DNA of 64,000 bases from Bradyrhizobium lablabi (lineage in GTDB: Bacteria > Pseudomonadota > Alphaproteobacteria > Rhizobiales > Xanthobacteraceae): NCBI RefSeq assembly GCF_018131005.1, contig NZ_JAFCJK010000014.1, positions 1 to 64,000 on the forward strand, read 5' to 3'. The position numbers and the translations under genes were made by a program. How positions within the stretch are numbered: position 1 is the stretch's first letter; the number at the start of each line of letters is the position of its first letter. The notes beneath the pieces were generated by a model. The model was not told the DNA's origin. It did no database searches and saw only the letters and a list, made by a program, of their open reading frames with translations. Shown here piece by piece: positions 8,180 to 15,451 of this stretch.

Positions 8180-10941
8180 CCAAGATCACGTTCGAACTCG
8201 ACGGCAAGCAGGTTGAAGCCAGTCCCGGAGAGACCATCTGGCAGGTTGCGAAGCGCCAGGGTCACGAGATCCCACATCTCTGCTATTCGCCGGCGCCGGA
8301 CTACAGGCCCGACGGCAATTGCCGCGCCTGCATGGTCGAGATCGAAGGCGAGCGGGTGCTGGCGGCGTCCTGCAAGCGCACGCCGAGCGTCGGCATGAAG
8401 GTCAAGACCGAGAGCGCGCGAGCGCTCGCGGCGCAGAAGATGGTGATGGAGCTTCTGGTCGCCGACCAGCCGGCGCGCGAGACCTCGCACGATCCCGACT
8501 CGAAATTCTGGCACTGGGCGGAGAAAACCGGCGTCACCGAGAGCCGCTTCCCGGCGGGAGAGCGCTGGACGACCGACGCCAGCCATCCGGCAATGCGCGT
8601 CAACCTCGACGCCTGCATCCAGTGTGGTCTGTGCGTGCGGGCGTGCCGGGAGGTCCAGGTCAACGACGTCATCGGCATGGCGTATCGCAATCACGGCGCC
8701 AAGATCGTGTTCGACTTCGATGATCCGATGGGCGAGTCCACCTGCGTCGCCTGCGGCGAGTGCGTGCAGGCCTGCCCGACCGGCGCGCTGATGCCGGCGG
8801 TTATGCTTGACGACAAGCAGACCCGCGTCACCTATCCCGACAGGAAGGTGGATTCGCTCTGTCCGTATTGCGGCGTCGGCTGCCAGGTCACCTATCAGGT
8901 CAAGGACGAGAAGGTGATCTACGCGGAAGGGCGCGACGGCCCGGCCAACCACAACCGCCTCTGCGTCAAGGGCCGCTTCGGCTTCGACTATATCCATCAT
9001 CCCAATCGCCTGACCAAGCCGCTGGTCCGGCTGCCCAACGTGAAGAAGGACGCCAACGACCAGGTCGATCCGGCCAATCCCTACACGCATTTCCGTGAAG
9101 CGACGTGGGAAGAGGCGCTGGATATTGCGGCCCGCGGGCTCGTGAAGATACGCGACGAGAAGGGCGTGAAGGCACTCGCCGGCTTCGGCTCGGCCAAGGG
9201 CTCCAACGAGGAGGCCTATCTGTTCCAGAAGCTGGTGCGCACCGGCTTCGGCTCCAACAATGTCGATCACTGCACGCGGCTGTGCCACGCCTCGTCGGTG
9301 GCGGCGCTGTTCGAAGGGCTGAGCTCGGGTGCGGTGTCGGCGCCATTTTCCGCGGCCGAGGATGCCGAAGTCATCTGGGTCATCGGCGCCAACCCGACCG
9401 TCAATCATCCCGTCGCCGCCACCTTCATCAAGAACGCGGCCAAGCGCGGCGCCAAGCTGATCGTGATGGACCCACGCAAGCAGACGCTGTCGCGTCATGC
9501 CACCAAGCATCTGGCGTTCAAGCCCGGAAGTGACGTCGCGATGCTGAACGCGATGATCAATACGATCATCACCGAGGGCCTGACCGACGAACAATACATC
9601 GCCGGTTACACCGAAGGCTTCGACGAGTTGAAGGAGAAGATCAAGGAGTTTACGCCGGAGAAAATGGCGCCGATCTGCGGTATTCCGGCCGAGACCCTGC
9701 GCGAAGTGGCGCGAATGTATGCGCGCGCAAAGTCCTCGATCATTTTCTGGGGAATGGGCATCAGCCAGCATGTTCACGGTACCGACAATGCCCGCTGCTT
9801 GATCGCGCTCGCGCTGATCACCGGCCAGGTCGGCCGTCCCGGCACCGGCCTGCATCCGCTGCGCGGCCAGAACAACGTGCAGGGCGCATCCGACGCCGGC
9901 CTGATTCCGATGTTCTTCCCCGACTATCAGCCGGTCGGCCGCGCCGACATGCGAGGCAATTTCGAGAAGCTGTGGGGCCAGGAGCTCGATCCCGTGCGCG
10001 GGTTGACCGTGGTCGAGATCATGAATGCGATCCACGCCGGTGAGATCAAGGGCATGTATATCGAGGGCGAGAACCCCGCGATGTCAGATCCCGATCTCCA
10101 GCATGCGCGCGAGGCGCTCGCCATGCTCGACCATCTCGTGGTGCAGGACCTCTTCGTTACCGAGACGGCGTTCCACGCCGACGTGATCCTGCCGGCCTCG
10201 GCCTTTGCGGAAAAGTCCGGCTCCTTCACCAACACGGACCGCCGCGTGCAATTGGCGCGCGAGGTGATCCGGCCGCCGGGTGACGCCAGGCAGGATCTTT
10301 GGATCATCCAGGAGATCGGCAAGCGCATGGGCCTGCCGTGGAATTATTCGGGGCCGGCCGATGTCTTCACGGAGATGGCACAACTGATGCCATCGTTGAA
10401 GAACATCACCTGGGAGCGCCTGGTGCGCGAGGGCGCCGTCACCTATCCGGTCGACGGTCCCGACAAGCCCGGCAACGAGATCATTTTCACCACCGGTTTC
10501 CCGACCGAGAGCGGTCGCGGCAAGATCGTGCCGGCCAAGGTCATCCCGCCGGATGAACTGCCGGACACTGAATATCCGATGGTGCTCTCCACGGGGCGCG
10601 TGCTGGAGCACTGGCACACCGGCTCGATGACACGCCGCTCCAACGTACTCGACCAGATTGAGCCGGAAGCGGTCGCCTTCATGTCGCCAAAGGACATGCG
10701 GAAGAAGAACCTCTGGCCGGGCGATTTCATCCGCCTCGAGACACGCCGCGGCGCCGTCGAGGTCAAGGTGCGCTCCGACCGCGACGTGCCGGAGAACATG
10801 GTGTTCATGCCGTTCTGCTATGCCGAGGCGGCCGCGAACCTCCTGACCAATCCGGCGCTCGATCCGTTCGGCAAGATCCCGGAATTCAAGTTCTGCGCCG
10901 TGCGCGCCGAGAAGGCCGAGTTCCGTTCGGCGGCGGAGTAA
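8176..10941 (+). CDS. NAD-dependent formate dehydrogenase catalytic alpha subunit
   Basis: This is a cytoplasmic bis-MGD enzyme of 921 residues that oxidises formate to CO2. The N-terminal 80 residues form a plant-type [2Fe-2S] ferredoxin domain (LCYSPAPDYRPDGNCRACMVE). A NuoG-like His/Cys region follows, then two [4Fe-4S] clusters (CIQCGLCVRACREV and CVACGECVQACPTGA). The molybdopterin domain starts with Cys229-x2-Cys232-x3-Cys236 in CPYCGVGC. The metal ligand is expected to be Cys370 in HCTRLCH, where the E. coli hydrogenase-linked enzyme has selenocysteine, so this is a Cys-type FDH. The C-terminal molydopterin-binding domain is intact. Mo versus W is not decidable here, although the FDH1-type relatives include tungsten enzymes. 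Confidence 0.93.
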   Translation: MTKITFELDGKQVEASPGETIWQVAKRQGHEIPHLCYSPAPDYRPDGNCRACMVEIEGERVLAASCKRTPSVGMKVKTESARALAAQKMVMELLVADQPARETSHDPDSKFWHWAEKTGVTESRFPAGERWTTDASHPAMRVNLDACIQCGLCVRACREVQVNDVIGMAYRNHGAKIVFDFDDPMGESTCVACGECVQACPTGALMPAVMLDDKQTRVTYPDRKVDSLCPYCGVGCQVTYQVKDEKVIYAEGRDGPANHNRLCVKGRFGFDYIHHPNRLTKPLVRLPNVKKDANDQVDPANPYTHFREATWEEALDIAARGLVKIRDEKGVKALAGFGSAKGSNEEAYLFQKLVRTGFGSNNVDHCTRLCHASSVAALFEGLSSGAVSAPFSAAEDAEVIWVIGANPTVNHPVAATFIKNAAKRGAKLIVMDPRKQTLSRHATKHLAFKPGSDVAMLNAMINTIITEGLTDEQYIAGYTEGFDELKEKIKEFTPEKMAPICGIPAETLREVARMYARAKSSIIFWGMGISQHVHGTDNARCLIALALITGQVGRPGTGLHPLRGQNNVQGASDAGLIPMFFPDYQPVGRADMRGNFEKLWGQELDPVRGLTVVEIMNAIHAGEIKGMYIEGENPAMSDPDLQHAREALAMLDHLVVQDLFVTETAFHADVILPASAFAEKSGSFTNTDRRVQLAREVIRPPGDARQDLWIIQEIGKRMGLPWNYSGPADVFTEMAQLMPSLKNITWERLVREGAVTYPVDGPDKPGNEIIFTTGFPTESGRGKIVPAKVIPPDELPDTEYPMVLSTGRVLEHWHTGSMTRRSNVLDQIEPEAVAFMSPKDMRKKNLWPGDFIRLETRRGAVEVKVRSDRDVPENMVFMPFCYAEAAANLLTNPALDPFGKIPEFKFCAVRAEKAEFRSAAE

Positions 10942-10977
10942 TCGGCAAGGACAAGCGCCGGGCTCTACTTGTGCGCA

Positions 10978-11991
10978 CTACAGCCAGCCGACGCGGCGGA
11001 ATCGCCAGAACAATGTCGCGCAGATGGTGAGGATCATGCCGATCACGGCGAAGTAGCCATATTCCCATTGCAACTCCGGCATGTTCTTGAAGTTCATGCC
11101 GTAGATCCCGGCAATCGCGGTGGGAACGGCCACGATCGCAAGCCATGATGCGAGCTTCTTGGAGATCGCTGTCTCCTGGAACTGTCCGACCAGAAGGCTC
11201 GCTTCAAATGCGAATGCCAGGACCTCGCGAAGCGAGTCGATCTGTTCCTGGACCGTGCGGACGTGGTCGGTGACGTCGCGGAAGAGTGGACGGATGGCGG
11301 GACGCACCATCGGCAAATTGACATGCTCGAGGCGGCGGCAAACCTCCACAAGCGGACCGACTGCGTTTCGTAGCCGCAGCAGGTCGCGGCGCAGCATATA
11401 CAGCCGCTCGATTTGCTGCCGCGTCATGGCGCTCGCCAGCACCTGCTGCTCCATCGCTTCGACCTCCTCCTGGATCGTCTCGAGCACTGGCGCGTAGTTG
11501 TCGACGATGAAGTCGAGGATGGCATAGAGGACGTAGTCCTCGCCGCGGGCAAGCGCGCGAGGGCAACTCTCGCAGCGTTCGCGGACCGGCGCATACGACG
11601 TCGACGCACCGTGCCGGACCGACACGATGTATCCCTCGCCGACGAACAGATGCGTCTCGCCAAATGCAATGCTGTCGCCATTGAGCTGCGCGGTGCGCGC
11701 CACGATGAACAGCGCATCGCCATACTGCTCGATCTTCGGCCGCTGATGTGCGTGGCCGGCGTCCTCGATCGCGAGATCATGCAGCTCGAACTGGCGCTGC
11801 ACGCGGCCGAGCAAAGTCATGTCAGGCTCATGCAGGCCGATCCACACCACGTGACCGGGCTTGCGGCGCCAGCTTGCTGCTTCGTCAATGGTGATGTTGG
11901 CGACACGTCGCCCATCGACGTAGACGCCGGCCGCGACGACGGCGTCGGATAAGGGTTCAGAGGTGGCGGCGGCTGGTGATGGGATATTCAT
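10978..11991 (-). CDS. corA: CorA-family magnesium/divalent cation transporter
   Basis: The protein has 337 residues with a large acidic/helical cytoplasmic N-terminal domain and two C-terminal membrane helices. The first helix ends in the signature YGMNFKNMPEL (GMN motif), which forms the selectivity loop. The family moves Mg2+ (also Co2+ and Ni2+) inward as a pentamer. I chose the ATG at 11991 (MNIPSPAAAT) because GGGGAGACA directly precedes it; the frame stays open 19 codons further without similarity. It converges on the formate dehydrogenase genes. A sequence resembling a general-stress promoter lies about 85 bases upstream. Confidence 0.9.
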   Translation of the reverse strand: MNIPSPAAATSEPLSDAVVAAGVYVDGRRVANITIDEAASWRRKPGHVVWIGLHEPDMTLLGRVQRQFELHDLAIEDAGHAHQRPKIEQYGDALFIVARTAQLNGDSIAFGETHLFVGEGYIVSVRHGASTSYAPVRERCESCPRALARGEDYVLYAILDFIVDNYAPVLETIQEEVEAMEQQVLASAMTRQQIERLYMLRRDLLRLRNAVGPLVEVCRRLEHVNLPMVRPAIRPLFRDVTDHVRTVQEQIDSLREVLAFAFEASLLVGQFQETAISKKLASWLAIVAVPTAIAGIYGMNFKNMPELQWEYGYFAVIGMILTICATLFWRFRRVGWL

Positions 11992-12074
11992 TGTCTCCCC
12001 CCTCCACTTTCCGGCGTCGCGTCCGACCCGCGGCGATGCTTCCTGCAAAGGCTGGTACCCGATGGCTGGTCGTC

Positions 12075-12100
12075 AACGCGATCGGCGCGCAGCATGTTCC
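12075..12100 (-). promoter_or_regulatory. possible EcfG-type promoter before corA
   Basis: Read on the minus strand, GGAAC (12100-12096) and CGTT (12078-12075) are separated by 17 bases, matching the alphaproteobacterial general-stress sigma consensus. It is about 85 bases upstream of corA. One such match by chance is expected over a window this size, so support is modest. Confidence 0.35.
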
Positions 12101-12279
12101 GAGAGCGGGCGACGACCGAGATGGTCTGAGGCAAGGCAGCTGCGGACGCTCATACGAATCCGATCGGTCCTTATGCCTTTTCTATGCGGGGTGACGGCTA
12201 ACCCTCTCGAATTCCTACTTCGATCTCCGCATCTTCCCTGAAGTGGCGCGTCGTTGCGCCACCATTGGGACGAGCGAAC

Positions 12280-12552
12280 ATGGCCTTGCTCTTTCAACAC
12301 GACGTTCGGCCGCGCGGGTCGGCACGCTCCAGCCGTCTTTGCCTGCCGCGGATTATTCGCAAGCTCGGCGCTGCCTTCAGGGTGATGCACCGCGCCATCG
12401 CTGCCGCGAAGGTTCAACGGCTGCGCAGCGAGTTGTTGCTGCACCGCGGCCAGGAGGACTGGGAGCGCGAGGTCCACGCCGGTCTTCTCGGTCAGGACGC
12501 CAGCAGATATCCGCGCCAGCCTGTCGTGCTCGGCGAGAAATGGGACTACTGA
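12280..12552 (+). CDS. small conserved hypothetical protein
   Basis: This is a basic protein of 90 residues starting MALLFQHDVRPRG and ending in VVLGEKWDY. The middle (FRVMHRAIAAAKVQRLRSELLLH) is an amphipathic basic helix reminiscent of the short DUF1127-type helices of alphaproteobacteria, followed by an acidic tail. There is no signal peptide or membrane segment. It diverges from corA and converges on the DapA-like gene. Codon use looks coding, but other frames here are also open, so the call rests mainly on composition. Confidence 0.5.
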   Translation: MALLFQHDVRPRGSARSSRLCLPRIIRKLGAAFRVMHRAIAAAKVQRLRSELLLHRGQEDWEREVHAGLLGQDASRYPRQPVVLGEKWDY

Positions 12553-12647
12553 CGTGAGCCCGCGTTCATCGATTGACATCACCGTTCTGCTCCGGGTCGC
12601 CGCAAGTTCGTTACTCAAATGGCTTGGCCGGCTCGGCAACGAGCCGG

Positions 12648-13628
12648 TCAGAGCCTATCGGCCCGAGGCGCACTACATGCGCGGTCGCGGACCGGCCTGG
12701 CGGGCCAAGCATCATCGGCACTAGCGAGGTATTCGTCGGCAAGGTCGGCGATCACACGCGCGAGCTCGGTCTTGGCAGGAGCGTCCAGAGGTGCGATCGG
12801 CAGCCGCGTCGCCGGATCGATGAAGCCGAGCAGGGACAGTGCGAATTTGAGAGCCGCGGGATGCTCGCGCTCGAGCAGGGCCGCCATCGGCGTCAGCCGC
12901 TGGTGCAGATCCCGAGCCGCCTGCAATCGTCCTTGCTTGAAGCAAGCGTGGATGGCGATGCAAAGGTCGGGTGCGACGTTCGACAAGGTCGAGACGCAGC
13001 CATGGCCGCCGGCGGCGAGATAGGCGAGCAACGTCGTGTCGTCGCCCGACAGCAAGCTGAAAGAAGAGGGCAGGCGAGACCGCAGACGTGACACGCGCCC
13101 GATGGCTCCCGTGGAGTCACGCAGTCCGACGAACGACTCCGAGCTCGCGAGTTCGGCGACCGAGTCGTCGGGCAGGCTCCGCACTGACCGCGACGGAATG
13201 TCGTGCAGGATGATCGGGAGCCCGGTGGATCGTGCGATTGCGCGGAAATGCGCCACCATGCCCGCCGGCATCGGGTTGTTGTAGTAGGGCACGACCGAGA
13301 TGGCGGCATCCGCGCCCGCCGCCTCCGCTGCTTGCGTGAACGTGATGGCACGATCCGTCGCATTGGATCCTGCACCCGCGATCACGCGTGCGCGACCGCG
13401 CGCGACGCGGACGGCAGTCCGCACCAGGGCCTCGCGCTCGGACGGTGTCAGCGTCGACGTTTCACCCGCGGTCTCGCCGACGATGATGGCGGTGACGCCC
13501 GCGGCGATCTGGCGTTCGCAGATTCGAGTGAATGCGGCGAGATCGATGTCGCCATGCCGGTCGAACGGCGTTGGCATATCGGGAATGTATCCCGCCAGCC
13601 AGGTTGCTGGATCAGCAACGTGTGCCAT
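12648..13628 (-). CDS. DapA-like aldolase-family protein with Lys-to-Arg at the Schiff-base site
   Basis: The product has 326 residues and the (beta/alpha)8 dihydrodipicolinate synthase/N-acetylneuraminate lyase fold. It has a GETAGETSTLT phosphate-binding-like loop, the VPYYNNP block with the conserved tyrosine, and the DIPSRS segment with the arginine that binds the carboxylate in DapA. The strand that normally carries the pyruvate-binding lysine (GIK/GLK) reads FVGLRDSTG, so residue 170 is arginine. A normal Schiff base cannot form there. The protein is therefore unlikely to be the housekeeping DapA. It may be a weak, repurposed or non-catalytic paralogue. The ATG at 13628 gives a typical N-terminus, and a small hypothetical gene lies five bases upstream. 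Confidence 0.82.
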   Translation of the reverse strand: MAHVADPATWLAGYIPDMPTPFDRHGDIDLAAFTRICERQIAAGVTAIIVGETAGETSTLTPSEREALVRTAVRVARGRARVIAGAGSNATDRAITFTQAAEAAGADAAISVVPYYNNPMPAGMVAHFRAIARSTGLPIILHDIPSRSVRSLPDDSVAELASSESFVGLRDSTGAIGRVSRLRSRLPSSFSLLSGDDTTLLAYLAAGGHGCVSTLSNVAPDLCIAIHACFKQGRLQAARDLHQRLTPMAALLEREHPAALKFALSLLGFIDPATRLPIAPLDAPAKTELARVIADLADEYLASADDAWPARPVRDRACSAPRADRL

Positions 13629-13633
13629 CGGAT

Positions 13634-13906
13634 CTACGCGACGTGGCTCGCGGGGAAGTGCGCCTTGCGCGCGGCGAAGGAGGCATTGCCGCACATGTCA
13701 AGCTCGATTTCGCGCGACAGCTCGACGATCGTTTCGGGGTGTTGGCCGTTTTCGAACAGCGCGTATTTGACGGCTTGGGCGCGGTTGACAAAGAGGCCGC
13801 CGAAGAGGCCGTTCTTTTCCTGGGCGACCCACTGGCCGCAGCGGTTCTTACCGATAAAGACGATAGAAGACGGTGTGCTACACGAGGGAGGTTCGACGAG
13901 TTTCAC
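13634..13906 (-). CDS. small conserved hypothetical protein
   Basis: The product has 90 residues, with a GTG start at 13906 preceded by GAAGGA. The core reads VFIGKNRCGQWVAQEKNGLFGGLFVNRAQAVKYAL (in part), which looks like a short beta-hairpin plus helix domain of the kind seen in small alphaproteobacterial DUF proteins. ETIVELSREIELDM follows. There is no signal peptide or membrane helix. It precedes the DapA-like gene with a five-base gap and is probably cotranscribed with it. Function unknown. Confidence 0.65.
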   Translation of the reverse strand: MKLVEPPSCSTPSSIVFIGKNRCGQWVAQEKNGLFGGLFVNRAQAVKYALFENGQHPETIVELSREIELDMCGNASFAARKAHFPASHVA

Positions 13907-14021
13907 GTTGGTCAGTCCTTCAAGTTCAAGTTACCAGCTCAATGTCGTCCGTAACGAGTATGAAATCGAGCGGAAGCGACCGCCGACTTCATAGGAGCGG
14001 CATAGGATTGCAGGGTCGGTT

Positions 14022-14297
14022 TCAGAAATTGTGGACGATCCCGGTCGCGAGGGCGCATAGCGCGACATACGCGGTCATCTCGTCCCAGTGATTGAGGTAG
14101 GTTGCGAATGGCGGTTCGCGCCTGGCGGCGGCAACCACTGCGCAGAGCAGCGCTGACATCCACAATAGCGCGACAAGGCTGCGACCGAAGCCGATGCTGG
14201 CGAAAGCGGCGAAACTGGCCATGACGGCAAGCCGCAGTCCGAATCGAATCAGTACCTTTGCCGACTGCATGCCCTGCGGCAGGTCTTTCGTGCCCAT
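14022..14297 (-). CDS. small inner-membrane protein of unknown function
   Basis: The product has 91 residues with three predicted membrane helices: about residues 20-38, 42-60 and 72-88 (ending LCALATGIVHNF). The start codon shares one base with the stop of the upstream gene (TGATG), so translation is probably coupled. No catalytic residues or family signature were recognised. Confidence 0.65.
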   Translation of the reverse strand: MGTKDLPQGMQSAKVLIRFGLRLAVMASFAAFASIGFGRSLVALLWMSALLCAVVAAARREPPFATYLNHWDEMTAYVALCALATGIVHNF

Positions 14298-14761
14298 CAG
14301 CTGAAATTATCGCTGCACAACGGTTCGCAGAGCGAACTGGCGCTTCGGCGGACCGGCGGTACGCTGGGGCGGCTCGCCGGCGCGCTCATTCGCTGCGCTT
14401 CGACAAAGGCACTGAGGATCGCGAGCGCAAGGTCCGCGTGACGGGTTTCGATCGATTCGTCGAGCCAGTCAGGCAGGAGACGGTCGCGCGATAATGCGCA
14501 GTACCATTCGCCATCGTCATAGACGAGGCGACGGACCTGCCATTGGGGAAGCTCCAGGTCGATCAGGGCCAGCGCGGCATCGGTCCAGGCGCCCGAATGG
14601 ATCAGGCGCTCGACACGGGCGGTCTTGCCACCTTGCCCGAGCGAGGGAAAGCGCCGGCAGGTCTGGCGAATGATGTCGGCCATGAACTCGGCCGTGAGCG
14701 CATAGGCGTCGCGAATCCGGTCACTGAGTTCGGCCGTGCGGTCCTCTGAAAGCAGCGACAT
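14297..14761 (-). CDS. conserved hypothetical protein
   Basis: The product has 154 residues when started at the ATG at 14761 (MSLLSEDRTAELSDRIRDAY). It is mostly helical with an acidic centre; the most distinctive stretch is VYDDGEWYCALSRDRLLPDW, followed by a helix and a proline/serine-rich tail. The frame remains open upstream to 15013, but that part overlaps an intergenic repeat-like stretch and looks non-coding. It is coupled to the downstream membrane protein by a TGATG overlap. Function unknown. Confidence 0.6.
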   Translation of the reverse strand: MSLLSEDRTAELSDRIRDAYALTAEFMADIIRQTCRRFPSLGQGGKTARVERLIHSGAWTDAALALIDLELPQWQVRRLVYDDGEWYCALSRDRLLPDWLDESIETRHADLALAILSAFVEAQRMSAPASRPSVPPVRRSASSLCEPLCSDNFS

Positions 14762-15151
14762 GACGTCATCTCGTATCGATTTGCGGCCAAGCACGTTGGC
14801 CACGCGTCCAAGATGATCGGGCCGCCATTTGAAAACGAGATGAGGCAGGGGGCGGAGATATAGGGATCCCATAAAGGCTAGTGCCGGACGACCATGCCCA
14901 CCCGCCTTTGGTTGTGAAAGCAAGCCGATGCCTCGCCGTGCGAGATGACAGGTGTCTGTGAGTGTCCATGATGCGTCCGTGATGTGAAACCCGGCCTTTC
15001 GCCGGGATGACATCGGAGAGACTCTTATAGGATTCCTATAACGTACTTATTTGGCCCATCTCGAAAACCTATGCCCCGGGTGGCACTTCACCACAATCCG
15101 CCGCGGGACCGCCTACCGCTTTTCCGCGGCCACCACGCATAGGAGTTTCTC
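14762..15151. other. intergenic region upstream of the kdp operon
   Basis: This 390-base region separates the divergent hypothetical pair and the kdp operon. It contains a small hairpin (CCCGGC-N5-GCCGGG, 14990-15006) of the type common in intergenic repeats, and a 17-base palindrome at 15026-15042. The last 100 bases before 15152 should include the kdp promoter and KdpE binding site. No gene is evident. Confidence 0.5.
15026..15042 (+). promoter_or_regulatory. palindromic operator candidate for kdp
   Basis: TTATAGGA-T-TCCTATAA is a perfect AT-rich palindrome 110 bases upstream of the first kdp-linked start codon. In E. coli the KdpE site upstream of kdpF is also AT-rich (TTTATA-type). A role as KdpE operator is plausible from position only. 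Confidence 0.4.
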
Positions 15152-15235
15152 ATGCTGGACATTCTGATGGCGACGCTGGCGATCGGCTTCTTCGCGGCCG
15201 GGATCGGATACGCCTACGCTTGCGAACGGCTTTGA
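15152..15235 (+). CDS. 27-residue membrane microprotein upstream of kdpF
   Basis: An AGGAG site seven bases upstream leads into a 27-codon frame (MLDILMATLAIGFFAAGIGY followed by AYACERL). It is one hydrophobic helix with a charged C-terminus. It is the first gene of the kdp cluster and lies ten bases before kdpF. Size and topology resemble KdpF but the sequence does not. It may be an accessory small subunit or a leader peptide of the operon. Confidence 0.65.
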   Translation: MLDILMATLAIGFFAAGIGYAYACERL

Positions 15236-15245
15236 GGAGGCGGCG

Positions 15246-15335
15246 ATGATCTTCGACTATTCACTCGCCGGTCTCGTCTCGCTCGGCCTGCTGTTCTACC
15301 TGACTTACGCATTGCTGCGGCCCGAGCGCTTCTAG
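15246..15335 (+). CDS. kdpF: K+-transporting ATPase KdpF subunit
   Basis: This is a 29-residue single-helix peptide, MIFDYSLAGLVSLGLLFYLT followed by YALLRPERF. The ending YALLRPERF is the hallmark of KdpF, which stabilises the KdpABC complex in the inner membrane. A GGAGGCGG ribosome-binding site precedes the ATG. It is followed by another microprotein and then kdpA. Confidence 0.92.
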   Translation: MIFDYSLAGLVSLGLLFYLTYALLRPERF

Positions 15336-15342
15336 GCCCGCG

Positions 15343-15447
15343 ATGCTCGACCTCTGCAAGATACTTATCGCGGACGCGGTGCTGAGTGTCCTGCTGCTCG
15401 GCATGCTGATGTCGCTGCTGCGCTTTGCACCCATTCGAAAGGTTTGA
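15343..15447 (+). CDS. 34-residue membrane microprotein between kdpF and kdpA
   Basis: The ATG at 15343 starts MLDLCKILIADAVLSVLLLG followed by MLMSLLRFAPIRKV, a single hydrophobic helix with a basic end. The stop is four bases before the kdpA ATG, so the frame fills the space between kdpF and kdpA with almost no gap. No obvious Shine-Dalgarno sequence is visible, so translation could be coupled to kdpF. Function unknown. Confidence 0.5.
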   Translation: MLDLCKILIADAVLSVLLLGMLMSLLRFAPIRKV

Positions 15448-15451
15448 CGCA

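Noticed and set aside
12073..12639. Minus-strand frame opposite the small hypothetical gene at 12280
   Set aside because: Its translation has no recognisable family pattern, while the plus-strand product has a plausible helical core and ending.
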